Below, piece by piece: positions 9,900-20,964 of a stretch of DNA of 64,000 nucleotides. Position 1 is the stretch's first letter, and each line of letters opens with the position of its first letter. The notes under the pieces were generated by a model. It was not told the origin of the DNA. It saw nothing but the letters and a program-made list of their open reading frames with translations, and searched no databases. The DNA is from Cristatella mucedo (taxonomy: Eukaryota; Bryozoa; Phylactolaemata; Cristatellidae): positions 916,001-980,000 of the forward strand of contig WPIO01000125.1 of assembly GCA_009760855.2 (NCBI GenBank), read 5' to 3'. A program made the translations under genes and the position numbers.

Positions 9900-11695
9900 A
9901 ATCGCGACCTGGCTAGAAGAGTCAACAGCCTCAAGCCAACAACTCCTAGACCGTGCTGCACGTAGCTCCTTGATCAGCAGCTTGATCGGCAAAAGTCACC
10001 GTCAGTTCCGACTATTCTAGAGCAGCTTGCATTCTTCTGCTACTCTACATTCTAGTAGAGGCAGCGGTTCCACCAGCCGAACGGCAAGAGCAAGATGTCG
10101 ATGAGGGAGAGAGCCACGTGCCGAGAATCGGCAGCAGCGAATGGCTGGCATGCTCAACTGGCCCAGGTTAAACTCGCAGTGAGCAGGCACCACTGGCCTG
10201 GTGGATGCTACTACAATGGCAGCTATTGCAAGGCTTTTAGCCAGAGCCCTGCCAGCTCTCATGTTCACTATTCCCTTTCGTCTGTTCAAATAATGTAGCG
10301 CAACCATTGAGGAGCTAGTGTTTGCCTGCAGTGTCAGAGCAGGTGGATCGGATTAAAGCAGTATTGATGATAGAGTGCAACAGGACAAGCAGGATATGCT
10401 CGAGGAGTTCCTTGGAAAATTGATGCACAAAAAGCTTTTAGAAATGTAAAATATGCCCATATTTTGTTTTTAACAGCAGTGGCTGCAGAAACCGAAGTTT
10501 AGGACCAAAACGATAGGTGCAATTATGTTATTCATGTTTGTTATCGTGTGCGCATAGGTAGAGAGCCCAAATCGAAAGAGGAATTGGGACATGCTGATAG
10601 AGACAATACAGGCTGCTTGGTCGGACGTCAGCTGGATGCCAGTAGAAGAGTTCTACATTGCCCACACTTTTGGGGCACCGCATGCATGGCCGGTCTCTTT
10701 TAGATGGCAGCCTGTAAAGAAATGTATAATTCTGTCACAAATGTCCTAGATTTGAATACAAACCAAGGTGAACGGATTATGAAAATTCAGTTAATAGGTA
10801 AAGAGTAATAAGAATATCCAACAAGCTTTGGCAAGCTTCTAGGAAATGTGCAGAATTTTCGGCTGATATGCATGTGCACATAGATTTGCTTATGCACCCA
10901 CATGCATGTGCATATGTATGTGGGTGCACACTCACACAAAACTCACACACTCACAAACAAACACACACGCACACGCATACACATGCTACACTAACACATT
11001 TGGCCAATTTTTAATATGTATTTCTATTCCGATCCCAAACGACATTTCTTTTACGCAAATATGTTTCAACAGGTATCCTGCAACAGTTATATGCAAGACT
11101 GACAAAGTATCAAAGTAATGGCACAAGGAAATTGTCTTCATAGGATCTTCAAAGTCAAGATCTATGTAACAAAACCCAGGAAATGATCTTGTTATATACC
11201 ACTTGAACTGTTTACTGCACTGCCTTGGTTGCTGGAAAATAAACCTGTCAGTTCCACTGGTCTAGCATCTTCTGCCACATATGAATGTGGTTGAAATTGG
11301 GTCAGTATATATCGGGAGTTACTTCTTGCTTGTGCGTACTCATCATAAATTATGCAAAGCTTTAAGACCATTCTTGATTAACTGGCTGATCTCATGCCAA
11401 CTTGGAAAGCAGGAGCATCACCTAATACTGAGAACTTGAACCACAAGCCGACATAAAAACACGGTAATCTAAATGATCTCTGCCTGCACATGCACGCTCT
11501 TTCTCCCGGTGCTTGGAGTGCTGTGTGCGAAAAAGCAGGATTATTCAAACGGCTGGTACAAATGGTGCCAGCTTCGGCGGCCGATGCCACTTGTACAGCA
11601 CCTGCAGCTTGCCCCCCCCCCCTGCGTGCTAAGCGATTGATTGGCTCATTAAAAATAAGGCAGAATGACTTCCAGGACATCGCTGGTGACTATAA
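9900..11695. other. Intron sequence, little recognised
   Basis: Part of the 2.3-kb intron between exons 10 and 11. It contains a near-palindrome and CA-rich run at 10896-10985. No coding exon or interspersed repeat was identified in the remainder. Confidence 0.3.
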
Positions 11696-11699
11696 AGGT

Positions 11700-11860
11700 C
11701 CCCTTGAGTCTAAGCCTAGGAGTAAGGTGCATATACTTCACAGCCCAGATCGTGGGTTCCAGCCCTACAGCCGGCAGTTCTTTATTGATCAATACAAGCA
11801 AGAGCCGCCAGGGCTCTTCTGCTGCTAGATACTGTACGTGAGGTTTCTAAATCAGCTGAC
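11700..11860 (+). mobile_element. tRNA-like SINE-B (diverged)
   Basis: The B-box-like GATCGTGGGTTCCAGCCCTA, the TTCTTTATTGATCAATACAAG stretch in two pieces, and a tail AATCAGCTGA match other SINE-B copies at 19.1, 52.7 and 56.2 kb. It lies just inside the intron after exon 10. Confidence 0.5.
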
Positions 11861-11891
11861 CCTTCAAGTGTGCAGCGCCGTGCTACGGTAC

Positions 11892-12213
11892 CTGACTGGG
11901 CATCGTCCGGTGGAATGATGCAGGCACTCCAATTAGCCAGTGGCGGCAAGCCCTTGCTAGTGCCGCCAGCCACGGCTACCTGCAGCTCCTCGTTGCTGTG
12001 TCTGAACAGCTCGGCAGTTCGCGCAGCTGCCGAGAAGTTTAGCGTTTCCTTCTCAGTGCCCGGTCCCCTCATCAATTGCACTTGATAGAACCGGAGCTGG
12101 CCATTGGCCTGCCTCCTCGGCACATCCTTAAAAATGGCAGCTGGCATCAGGTTCAAGCCTGCTGAGCATGACAAGGGTTGGTAGTTGTCACATATGCCAA
12201 CAGGCACAAACGA
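11892..12213 (-). CDS. Receptor exon 10: second half of FN3 domain 4
   Basis: Acceptor TTTTTGTTTAG, phase 0 start, 107 codons plus one base, donor GTCAG|GTACCG (phase 1). This is the clearest FN3 half: NGQLRFYQVQL is the NGxxxxYxV C-strand pattern, ELQVAVAGGTSKGLPPLANW the F-G strands, followed by SACIIPP. The LANWSA segment is where class I cytokine receptors carry WSXWS; only a single WS is present, so it is degenerate or absent. Potential N-glycosylation sites occur (LNFSA, ANWSA). Confidence 0.78.
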
Positions 12214-12229
12214 CTAAACAAAAAGCAGG

Positions 12230-13430
12230 CATTCAGCATACCACTTGCAGTGCAGCCTTTCTACAAAAAAAAGAGTATGCCTCACTAGCTACGTCGTCGT
12301 GTCAATGTCAAGAAAACTGTCATAACTTGCATGGGCCTCACGGCTGAAGCTTCCCAGGTATTGCATAATTAACAAATTGCCACTGATAATGCTACGAGCG
12401 TTTTCATCCTGTCGAGTGATGGGAAGCAGCAACCACCAAGCAGCCGTTGCCCGTGTTACCGATAACCGAGAGCTGCTGTCAGTCTGAGCAGGTAGAGACA
12501 GCAGGCAAGGCGCAGGTCGACCTCAGGTTACACCTGCACCCTGGGCGGCACACCACTTTAGCCTTCCTATGAGACACTCTAGGTCAATGTCAAGATTTGG
12601 CCTCATCCGTGGCAACCTTGGCAAAGTCGTGTGCATGCCACCGATGCCGGAACACACCGGGCCACCTGCTTCTAACAGCAACGTCAGTCACCTAGTGCAA
12701 TGCTCGTGGCACAAGGGAGATCATGATTCATAGGTAAGCCACAGCAGAACAGAGCTGCAGCAAGCCTTCTGTAGCCAACCACCGTCAAGCCAGGGCCAGT
12801 GATTACGCTGCCCCACACAAACCTGCCGTGGAGTGAGTGCCGGCGACCAGCTGACATCAAAAGATTGCACAGATTATCTGCTAGGCCACGACCAGTTTGC
12901 TTGACTTGCAGGTCACTGAGCAGGCCAGAGGATTAGAAAGGTTAGATGTTAGAAGGCTAGAGCCACCACAGAACAAAAATCACTAAGAAAAGCCAGAGAT
13001 CTGGACAAGGAAACTGGTCACTGCAGCCCTGCTTATCACCCAATCATTCTTTGGCATGCCATCTCTTGTACGCTCTTTAGTAAGATTTTGCAGATGATTA
13101 ATTGATGTAAATCGTTAATCTCTTACGTTAAAACTATCCAAGTTTCTTGATCGAGTTTAGTCATTAACCACAAACTATTAGAGGGGCACAAACTTTAGGA
13201 GGGTGGAGCCAAGAGCCTATGTACACCTGGGGGGTGCTCAACCTGCTTGGACAGTCCAGAAAATACTGCCCTTCCCGAGTGGCAACCCTCGAGTGTTTCT
13301 ATGATTGACTGTCTGTCGGGATTAAGGTTTCTCTCTCATGCCAAAATCCTGGCTGCTGCGCTTGCTTAAACCCAGCTCCGGCGATTGCCTTAAGGCATCT
13401 TTAAGTGTCTACAATCTGAATGAATCGGTT
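12230..13430. other. Intron sequence, nothing recognised
   Basis: Most of the 1.66-kb intron between exons 9 and 10. No coding exon, tRNA or clear repeat was seen. Confidence 0.3.
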
Positions 13431-13484
13431 AGTGGTTGTGGAAATTGTGGTGTATGGAACTAGCAGCTCTGACTGATGCAAGCG

Positions 13485-13565
13485 TTGGGCATACTGTGCA
13501 TGCTGCCACTAACCATATTTGCATGCTGACCCTGTGCGTGTCACCTCTAACTTATGCTTTGAGCG
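13485..13565 (+). mobile_element. LINE family A 3' UTR scrap
   Basis: A short match to the family A 3' UTR (CATGCTGCCACTAACCATAT and the CTGACCCTG segment) without the terminal stem-loop. Confidence 0.55.
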
Positions 13566-13869
13566 ATTTGCCAGATGAGCAAGTTTGGGGACATAAGCCA
13601 AGAGGTTGGGGTAACCGCAGACACCCACCGGGGAGTCTTCACGACTGCCAGCCTTCTTTGCCTTGGTTCTGATCCCCTGAGTCACTTGTCAAAGCAGCTC
13701 TCAAGCTCTGGACTACCGACCTTAGACGATCGCAGGCGATCTCGAACGCCAATCGAGCGCGGAGCCGCCGCCAGTCAGCATGGGCAGTGCGAGCCTCTGC
13801 GTGGGCAGACGGCGCTGAGAAGCGCAGCCATCGTCGGACGGTGGCAGAGCGGAAGCAACCGAGGCTCAC

Positions 13870-14090
13870 CTTCCAGAAGATCCTGACGATCTGGCAAGAG
13901 CGCATCCCCGTTGTTGCTGCTGCTTGTCTACACGATCGACAGGCTGCCACCGACTGCTGGTCGCAGTCGAGCACCTGGTAGAAGCGATGGATCTCAGGCC
14001 CTGTTCGGGGTGCTGTCAATAGGGATGAACACAGCTCGTAATCGACAGTGCTGGGGAGTAGCTCTCTCGGCCCGCTGCTTGCTTGCACAG
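13870..14090 (-). CDS. Receptor exon 9: first half of FN3 domain 4
   Basis: The acceptor CACCGGCAG has a weak pyrimidine tract, but an in-frame TGA lies just upstream, so the exon must start near here. It enters in phase 1, has 73 codons and ends at the strong donor AAG|GTGAGC in phase 0, matching exon 10. The peptide has several cysteines (DYELCSS, LDCDQQ, CRSC, SCQIVRIFW). The last segment runs directly into exon 10. The exact 5' boundary is the least certain in the model. Confidence 0.55.
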
Positions 14091-14245
14091 CTGCCGGTGG
14101 TCACGTGGCTGTCACGTGCCAGCCGATCTTGGTTCGAAGGCAGACGGTGGCTCTCGGGAGCAGCTGCAGCATCGCCAGCGCGTAGTCTGCTACGCCTCCT
14201 GCAGCAGCGGCGCCTACAGTAGCAGACGCCAAAGCCTGTGCCTAC

Positions 14246-14462
14246 CGTCTTCTTCGGTGAGCACGTGAAACTCGTGCACGGGCTGCAGCTGTAGCAGCCT
14301 TCCCGGCAGTGGCGTGGCCACCGGCAGCAGTGAAGCCGGCTCGCCAGAGAGCAGGCGCTGCTGAAGCGCCACCGAGTAGTGCTCGGCCGGCACTAAGCCT
14401 CCTAGTACCACCGAACAGTTGCCACTACTCATGCACGGGTCACACAGAAGGGTGACGCTTGT
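14246..14462 (-). CDS. Receptor exon 8: second half of FN3 domain 3
   Basis: Acceptor CGTTTGCAG, phase 0 start, 72 codons plus one base, donor ACG|GTAGGC (phase 1). GGLVPAEHYSVALQQ is a textbook FN3 E-F turn (L-x-P-x-x-x-Y-x-V), and ASLLPVATPLPG is the G strand and linker. A CDPC pair and NCS glycosylation site precede it. It continues exon 7 without a gap. Confidence 0.78.
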
Positions 14463-14734
14463 CTGCAAACGAAAAGGCCATTGCGCACATCTGCCAACCG
14501 GTTGAGCTAGGTGCACAGCACGTTGTGCAGATGGGTTGGGTGGGTTGTGATTCCCCTCTCCCTCAGTGGCGCAACCCACAACTACTTAGCATCAGCGCTC
14601 ATCCAAGGAAGCTTCGCCTAAGCATAACTGCTCTAACTTCCAAATGCGCATGAAAAGAAGGGCAACAGTGTCTCAACCACCCCCCCCCCCATTAATACGC
14701 TGGAGTTGTGGGAATTTTGCAACTGTCCCGCGGA

Positions 14735-14900
14735 GCCTTTAATTCTTAGCCCAGTGGTTATGTGCTAGCACCTAACGACTCAGGCAGTGGGTTCGAGTAA
14801 TGCTGGTAGAAATCTCTTATTATCCACACCAAGCAGTGGCAATAGACAGCAAGGCTCTTCTGCGGGTAGTTAAAAGGATGGGCAGTTGGATCAGCCGATC
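14735..14900 (+). mobile_element. tRNA-like SINE-B (diverged)
   Basis: The TTAGCCCAGTGGTTATG A-box-like start, the GTGGGTTCGAG B-box and a downstream AAGGCTCTTCTGC segment are shared with SINE-B copies elsewhere. The 3' tail is degenerate. Confidence 0.5.
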
Positions 14901-15508
14901 TTTACTTTACGGCTGGGGGGCACCGATGGTGAAGTGGATGACTACCACAGAGTAGCCGTAGAGTAGAGTTGTAGCAGGGCCTGCTCAGCCAGCTCAGCTG
15001 CAGCACGGCATCTCTAGCCTGCCTTGCTCCTTTGCCTCCCACCACGGTGAGTTGACACGGAGGACTTGTAGTTAAGGTATTTTCATTTTTTATTATTATT
15101 GCACATTTCTACCATCGGCACACCTGCGTGTATTGGTGCTGTGCCTATGACTCATTAGCTACACTTTGAGATGCCAGCTCTACCAGCATTTGCTAGCGCC
15201 ACCTGAGTCTGTGGTGTAGGACTTTAGTGGCTGAGTGCGACTGCAGTTCGTCTGTAGCAGTACGTAGCACAGCTGCTTGCTAGAGAGTAATCCGTCGATG
15301 CCCAATGCAGGAAGTATTTGGATGGTAGGATGACTAAGCACAGTCTCCATAGCATAGACTGTAATGTGAGTAGACGCAATGCACTTGTGGTAGAAATAAA
15401 GGACCATTAGTAAATCTGCACTGGATGCCAGCATCTCGACCCTGGCCGCAAATGACCACGGTCCTAATAAAATATAGATTGGTGCAAAGAGATACTAAAA
15501 GGCCTTAC

Positions 15509-15666
15509 CACAGATCCGGCATCCAGTGAAGCAGTGACATTGACTACCGCCATGTAGGTTCGGTGCTGCATGCATTGCCTGACGAGGAGGCCGGCGTGCA
15601 GTGTCAAGACAAAACCAGTGCCGTTGCTAAAGGGCAACCACGAAAGTGTATCCATCGGCAAAGTGA
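15509..15666 (-). CDS. Receptor exon 7: first half of FN3 domain 3
   Basis: Acceptor TTTCTTTGTTTGCAG and donor GTG|GTAAGG are both near consensus. Two bases complete a codon, followed by 52 codons, ending in phase 0. TLSWLPFSNGTGFVLTLHAG is an FN3 B-C hairpin (Trp plus NGTG turn), and TYMAVVNVTA supplies the next strands. NGT and NVT are potential glycosylation sites. Joined to exon 8 it makes one complete FN3 module of about 105 residues. Confidence 0.8.
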
Positions 15667-16229
15667 CTGCAAACAAAGAAATCCTTCCGGTCGGTACACC
15701 TTTGCTTCACTGCTGCTTACACTTTCATACACTGGCAGATTTGACAACACGATAGCATTCTGCCGAAAGTTTAGTGCAAAGAAAAGCCGTGACTCTGAAA
15801 AAGGAACATGGAAGTAATAGCTGGTGGCACACACAACGCTAGTGTTAATTTAGGGTGCAAGTATTGACACTTTTTTGGACAGCGTAGGACACAGTATATA
15901 TGGGGTTCAAATCAGCCATGCCTAAAAATCTCGACAGTAGACTGCATGTATTATGAGCATCTTAAGAACATGATGCATCATCTACCATACCTGTTTAGCG
16001 GTTCAAAAGGCATAATGAGACAATCAATGACAATGGTCGGCAGACTTGGATTTTAGCAGGACCATGAAGAAGTGAGTATGACCCCCATCCCCCGACCTTC
16101 CCAAGTCAGCTAATATACTCGAGCATCTGATGCAAGAGAAAGTACATTTACGATACTGCTATGACTACCCGCATGGTGCTATTACATTATTGCGAAAAAG
16201 GTTGCCCACGGCTTTTGTTTGCAGCACAT

Positions 16230-16315
16230 AATAAAAATAATAATAATGCACTTGATAAAGCACTCTCAGAGAACTCAATCTCTTTCTAGGCGCTTTACAT
16301 TCAAGGCTGCAAGCA
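16230..16315 (-). mobile_element. LINE family A 3' tail (very short insertion)
   Basis: The reverse strand carries only the terminal stem-loop (CTTTCTAGGCGCTTTAC on the plus strand) with (ATT)n, about 85 bp. It is an extremely 5'-truncated insertion inside the intron between exons 6 and 7. Confidence 0.75.
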
Positions 16316-16879
16316 AGACAAGGCACCTATGGTGGTTTTAGCATTAAAACAGCTCCACTTTCCGGGATATTAAAAGAAGCAGCTAAACTCTTTTAGTTCA
16401 GATTAATGTTGCCCTGACATTTCGGCGATGACTCGTGGGGAAATACCTGCCCTACAAAAGGTGACTGGCGATAGACTGGGAAGGTCACTCTATAACAGGC
16501 TTCCCAAGCTCATCATCTGAATTGGATGTTTCCTATAGGCAGACCGACGATTCGAAGACAGGCGAATGACTCACAAAGGTCTGAAACTGCAGTTTAAGAT
16601 GACCCAGAAGGGATGGGCACCCCATCGGCCTCCTCTGCAATTTTTTGACCATGTAGGTCACGGTTCAGCAACTCTGAAGACAGCCTGGTTAAGCCCAGGA
16701 TTGATGCTAGACCCAGATGTAAAAGTGTCAACTGATTGGCTAACTTCCAAAGCCTGATGAACTGGCATATTTCAGCAGAAGCAGTTGGGATAATGTCTAC
16801 ATTTAGCAAGCACAAGCAGCACAATAGAAATGATACAGGCTTTATGTTCATGGACTATGGGTACGACTACAGTCAGAGG

Positions 16880-16882
<3 letters not shown>

Positions 16883-16962
<80 letters not shown>
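16883..16962. repeat. (TA)n microsatellite
   Basis: About 40 uninterrupted TA units, immediately followed by a LINE family A fragment. Confidence 0.97.
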
Positions 16963-16964
<2 letters not shown>

Positions 16965-17485
16965 CATCTCGCCGACTTCAATATTCTGTCACTCACGTTT
17001 AGGTCACTGCATTCTTTGGCTCCAGCCTACCTATCATAGCTACTCTCCCACCGGGATAGGCATCGTACCACCTGGTTTTTCTGAATCTAATCGCTTACGA
17101 ACCTCAAATCCTTTGGAGACCGTGCCTTTAGTTCGTCTACTCTCAAAGTCCGGAACTCACTTGCGACTGGCGTCACGACATCCCTTGACTTCACCACATT
17201 TAAAAAGAAGCTAAAAATTCATCTACTTCTCATAGCATTTGGTGGGTCCACGTGATTAGTCCTTTGTGTGCTTATAGTTGCTGACACTGTGCATGCTGCC
17301 ACTAACCATATTTGCATGCTGACCCTGTGCATGTCACCTCAAACTATGTTATGCTTGTTGTCATTGAGCATTCTACCACTAAGCATTCGATCATAATTCC
17401 TTTGCAGTAAATGTAAAGTGCCTAGAAGGAGATTGAGTTCTCTGAGGGTGTTATAGTAAATGTATTGTTATTATTATTATTAGCT
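16963..17485 (+). mobile_element. LINE family A 3' fragment
   Basis: It begins in the coding end (SLTFRSLHSLAPAYLS), covers the whole 3' UTR, and closes with the stem-loop and (ATT)n at about 17463-17483. Confidence 0.8.
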
Positions 17486-17559
17486 CATTTACAACATAAT
17501 TACTGACTTTCAAATTTGAAAGGCAGCAGACGTCAGTAATTAAACGATAATAAACTTAT

Positions 17560-18480
17560 GTCAAATTTAAGTGATACATGTGAATGATATCTTACCAGTT
17601 ATGGAAAATCTAGCATCCCTCAGAAATTGGAAAGCCCAATCCTTAAAATGGGCTCAACCAGCATTACTCTCTAGCATCTGCTCGAAATCTGGTTGTGCCA
17701 TTTCAAATTCATCACTAGGTTGCAACATTAGTTCCATAGTAACTTCTGCCTACTTTCTGCTAAAAGCCATTGCAAAAAGTCGGGCTTGCTTCGATAGAGT
17801 GCATTCGATACTGCAGCCAAGCTGGTCAATGCGTTTGTGATACTCCGATTAAATATCTGGCTACTCGCTATTCGAACGTCTGTCTGTCTGTGCAATTAGA
17901 TGTCTACAGCTGGTACAAGACTCTTCAGCTAGGCTTTCCTGTCGTGATCTTTGCAACTCTCATATATTAACCACACTGTTCACTGAACTGCACTGGTTCC
18001 CCATTATGTAGGCACCGACTTCAATATTCTGTCACTCGCTTGTAGGTCCTTTCTATCTCGGGCATCAGCCTTCCTACAGCAAGAACTTCCCCCGTGAGGC
18101 ACGTGTTATTGTGACGCCCGCTCTTCTGACTCCAGCCGTCTAGCTGTCTCTAAACAACCGCAAGTCCTTCGAAGACCACGCCTTCAGCTCGTATGCTCCC
18201 AAAGCCTGCAACTCAATGCCGACTGAATACTCGATACCGAAACGACATACGATAGCTTGATACATTTTAGAAGAAGATAGAGACCCAACATTTCTAACCC
18301 AGCGTTTTCTCAGTCCATGTGAACTGTTGAACATGTGTGAACGTGTGAACTGTTCAATGTGAGCTAATGCTTGCTGGTGCTGTGCATAACAGGTCAAATC
18401 AATTGATGGGGTTCCTTCCCAGCATACTAGAAAGGTCTAGAAAGAGACTTGGTTTTCTTAGGGTGCTCTACAGATGTGTT
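17560..18480 (+). mobile_element. LINE family A fragment, diverged
   Basis: Colinear matches to the region after the YADD box (NLASLRNWKAQSLKWAQPAL, then KSRACFD) through the C-terminal end, with frameshifts. It ends near AGAGACTTGGTTTTCTTAGG, a degenerate version of the terminal stem-loop. Confidence 0.65.
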
Positions 18481-18634
18481 TTCGCACAATTATTCTCAGG
18501 CTGATGCCATTTACCTGCTACAGGATTCGGTATCAGTAGTTTCACTTTCGGTGTGCATATTCAAGTCGTGCCGACGTTTCGGATTATACAAGATTCCAAT
18601 AATATATTGATTCACAAACACAAATTATGCTTAC

Positions 18635-18837
18635 GTGAATCGAGAACTCGCAGAATTTGAAAAGCGGTGACAGTGCGTCCGGAGAGTCTCTCAAAGAGCA
18701 CGACTTTAAAACGGATGCTGTCGGATGAAATTATGGTCAAGGAATCTCGATTAAAAGAAAAAGTAAGTGGCTCAGGTGCATAGTTTTGTGGATCACTATC
18801 AGTTAATGTCCACAAAAGTTCCTCTTCAACTTCAAGG
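18635..18837 (-). CDS. Receptor exon 6: second half of FN3 domain 2
   Basis: Acceptor TTTCTGATTTTTCAG, donor CAC|GTAAGC, both strong. One base, 67 codons, one base: phase 2 in, phase 1 out, matching exons 5 and 7. The peptide LLWTLTDSDPQNYAPEPLTF, then SDSIRFKVVLFERLSGRTVT, reads as beta-strands of an FN3 domain ending near VLDS. It is AT-richer than the exons near 9 kb. Confidence 0.75.
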
Positions 18838-19139
18838 CTGAAAAATCAGAAAAGCAACGTCAAAAGCAGTAACGACAGCAGCAGCGGTAGCAGTAGCAGC
18901 AGCGGTCAAATACTAAGCACTCTGAACGTCAAAAAAATAGAAGTATGAACTACTTCGAGTTTGGGTGCTGCACTGGATATTAAAGATCCAGCAAAAATTT
19001 TAGTCTGTGCTCACGTATGGCAAAAGATGGCTGCTTCTTTTCCAAGTAGTTGCGAGCATCTTATAGCTTCCTCAGTCGTGTACTACCTGCAGGCACGTGT
19101 GCATGAGCACAATTGTTCCTAGCATGCAAACGCAGGTGA

Positions 19140-19290
19140 GAGAGGGTCTTGCTCTTCACGACCTAGGTCGTGGGTCGAGTCCTGCAGTGGGCAATCCTTT
19201 AATACCCACCCACTGCAAGTGGTACTATTCGCCGGTAAGGCTTCTCTGTGGCTATGTAAATGAGGCTGTTCAATCAACTAGCCATGATAT
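19140..19290 (+). mobile_element. tRNA-like SINE-B
   Basis: The promoter-like CTCTTCACGACCTAGGTCGT and GGGTCGAGTCCTGCAGTGG, and the tail AATGAGGCTGTTCAATCA, match copies at 52.7 and 56.2 kb. Confidence 0.65.
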
Positions 19291-19516
19291 ATATGGCTGT
19301 TCTGACCTAAACTGTGAGGTGTGGGCATCATTGGCTGCCGTGTTCTGCTGCCGTCGTTATACCTGCATGCCTTGGTGCTGCTTTGCCGACTCGTCAGCCG
19401 AACTTTGATTCTTCTTTAGTTCTATCTGCATTGGTCTCGAAGCCTAGATATTGACTCGATGCCGAAGTAGCATCGGATGCATTCGTAACAACGAACACGT
19501 GCATGCACTAACCTGG

Positions 19517-19569
19517 ACACACACACACACACACACATGTATGTATGCACACACGTGCACGAACACATG

Positions 19570-19601
<32 letters not shown>

Positions 19602-19604
19602 TGC
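19517..19604. repeat. (CA)n microsatellite, interrupted
   Basis: Two CA runs (about 19517-19537 and 19568-19598) separated by mixed sequence. Cys/Val-rich frames here are artefacts of the repeat. Confidence 0.95.
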
Positions 19605-19733
19605 ACACGAGAGTCCTCTTGCACATACAAGTAGCCGAAACACATGCTCATGTGCATGCAGGCATTCGCAAAAGTCGCCAGCAGCTCTTTCGGCTAGCAG
19701 ATCAAGCAGTCAGAAAGAGCCGTCGTCGCTCAC

Positions 19734-19893
19734 CTAGTTCCAGCCGTGGCGTACACGCTGTAGTTGACAGCTGTGTTGAAGCGCGTGTGCGCCGATCGGG
19801 TCAAGTTGCATTCGACAGTGGCTTGGCCGCCAGTCGAGGACGTCCATTTAACGGTTGCAATGCAGCTGAGTGGCTCCTCGACCAGGCTAGGTC
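19734..19893 (-). CDS. Receptor exon 5: first half of FN3 domain 2
   Basis: Acceptor GTCTCTCGCTTCAG, donor ACTAG|GTGAGC. Two bases, 52 codons, two bases: phase 1 in, phase 2 out. CIATVKW is the B strand with its core Trp, ECNLT the C' strand with a glycosylation site, and AVNYSVYATAG the following strand. It is separated from exon 4 by an intron of just 40 nt. Reading straight through would change frame and stop, so the micro-intron is needed. Confidence 0.75.
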
Positions 19894-19933
19894 CTGAAGC
19901 GAGAGACCTGCAGCCGTCTAGCTCCGCTCTCAC

Positions 19934-20144
19934 CCTGAGCAGCTGCATCGCCGGTGCCGATGCGCGAGAGTCGCCAGCCCGGCCAGCCACCCCCCCCCCC
20001 CTGCAACCGCCTGCGCTGCACAGGGACTCCGGTGAAGTGAGCCTGATTTGCCAGCCGCACAGCCACGAGCTTGCCTGTCATGTCGAAGGTGGCCGAATTA
20101 TCCAGCTCCAAAAGGGGGATTATGTCACTATACAAGGATGGACA
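19934..20144 (-). CDS. Receptor exon 4: second half of FN3 domain 1
   Basis: Acceptor GACCGTACCAG directly after an in-frame TGA, phase 0, 70 codons plus one base, donor CAGG|GTGAGA. KLVAVRLANQAHFTGVPVQ resembles the last FN3 strands (V-x-V-x-A-N-x-x-G). After it comes a 12-base G run encoding Gly residues, then a low-complexity linker. The homopolymer is a likely site of length error, so residue number here may be off by frame; the donor phase nevertheless agrees with exon 5. Confidence 0.6.
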
Positions 20145-20159
20145 CTGGTACGGTCAAAT

Positions 20160-20527
20160 TGCGACTAGTCGATCAACACCAAAGAGTACAGGTCACCTAC
20201 TCTCCGAGGAAGGTAGTGAAGAGTTGGATTTTTAAAATGCTTCTCGGTCGGGCCGGTCTCGTGCTACCACTAGGCTAGAAAACACTATCCTAAAGCTGGA
20301 GGCGATAAAGGACCGTTCTGCTTCGGCACAAGCTCGCACTAAATGTCTGCAAGCCTCGTTTGGTACCGTCAGAAGGCGATTAGATGGAGGCCGGTCTGCA
20401 TTCTCGAATCGCTAAGGCCGTTGACATTGGGCCAAGGCTCGGATCAGCTGAACTGCTGAAGATGTGGGTAGATTTGTATGGTGTGACAGAAGCTAACTCA
20501 TGCTCTTTTCAGACTAAGAAAAGGTAG
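20160..20527 (+). pseudogene. Possible decayed ORF, part 1 (unrecognised)
   Basis: Plus-strand frames at about 20277-20415 (LENTILKLEAIKDRSASAQA) and about 20397-20527 (KAVDIGPRLGSAELLKMWVD) read like protein but lie in different frames with stops at their ends. With the next segment they look like one frameshifted ORF inside the receptor intron 3. No family was recognised. Confidence 0.25.
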
Positions 20528-20529
20528 CT

Positions 20530-20964
20530 TTGTGTGCATCGGCGACCCAACGAAGCCCGATGAACCAAATACTTTCAGCGAACTGTCAAATTTTGGAGAA
20601 GAGTGTAATGGTATCGAGGTGCTTCAGCAAAAATAGCGCCGGTGGCCTGCATTGCAAACCAGACACCATAATCCAAGGCCGTTATTTAGACCTTCAAAAC
20701 GTTGTACATTCAAGTGTGATGGCATTTCGTGTACTGGATTATTTTTTCATTACGACAAAGACACAAAACACACCACTGGCAAAGTTAAGTATTTTTTTAA
20801 CAATTTATTCGAGAGTGGCTCCCTCATTCGGCGGTTATGGACTGGCCAAGTCAGTCTCCAATCGAATCGCAAATTTGTGGGATGAAGCCAAGCAACAGCT
20901 ACTGCAACAGGCCGTCCTTATCACACCAGCTGATGCACTTTTTGAACATTTGCAACAAATCTAG
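20530..20964 (+). pseudogene. Possible decayed ORF, part 2 (144 codons, unrecognised)
   Basis: An open frame on the strand opposite the receptor, ending in a helical-looking segment (RIANLWDEAKQQLLQQAVLI). A second frame overlapping its start (20535-20634) also reads protein-like (CIGDPTKPDEPNTFSELSNF). Two adjacent good frames suggest a frameshifted remnant of a mobile-element protein rather than a living gene. No domain was recognised. Confidence 0.3.

Noticed and set aside
10896-10927. Near-palindrome CACCCACATG...ATGTGGGTG
   Set aside because: 28 of 32 positions match, but it lies in CA/TG-rich simple sequence where such palindromes arise easily.
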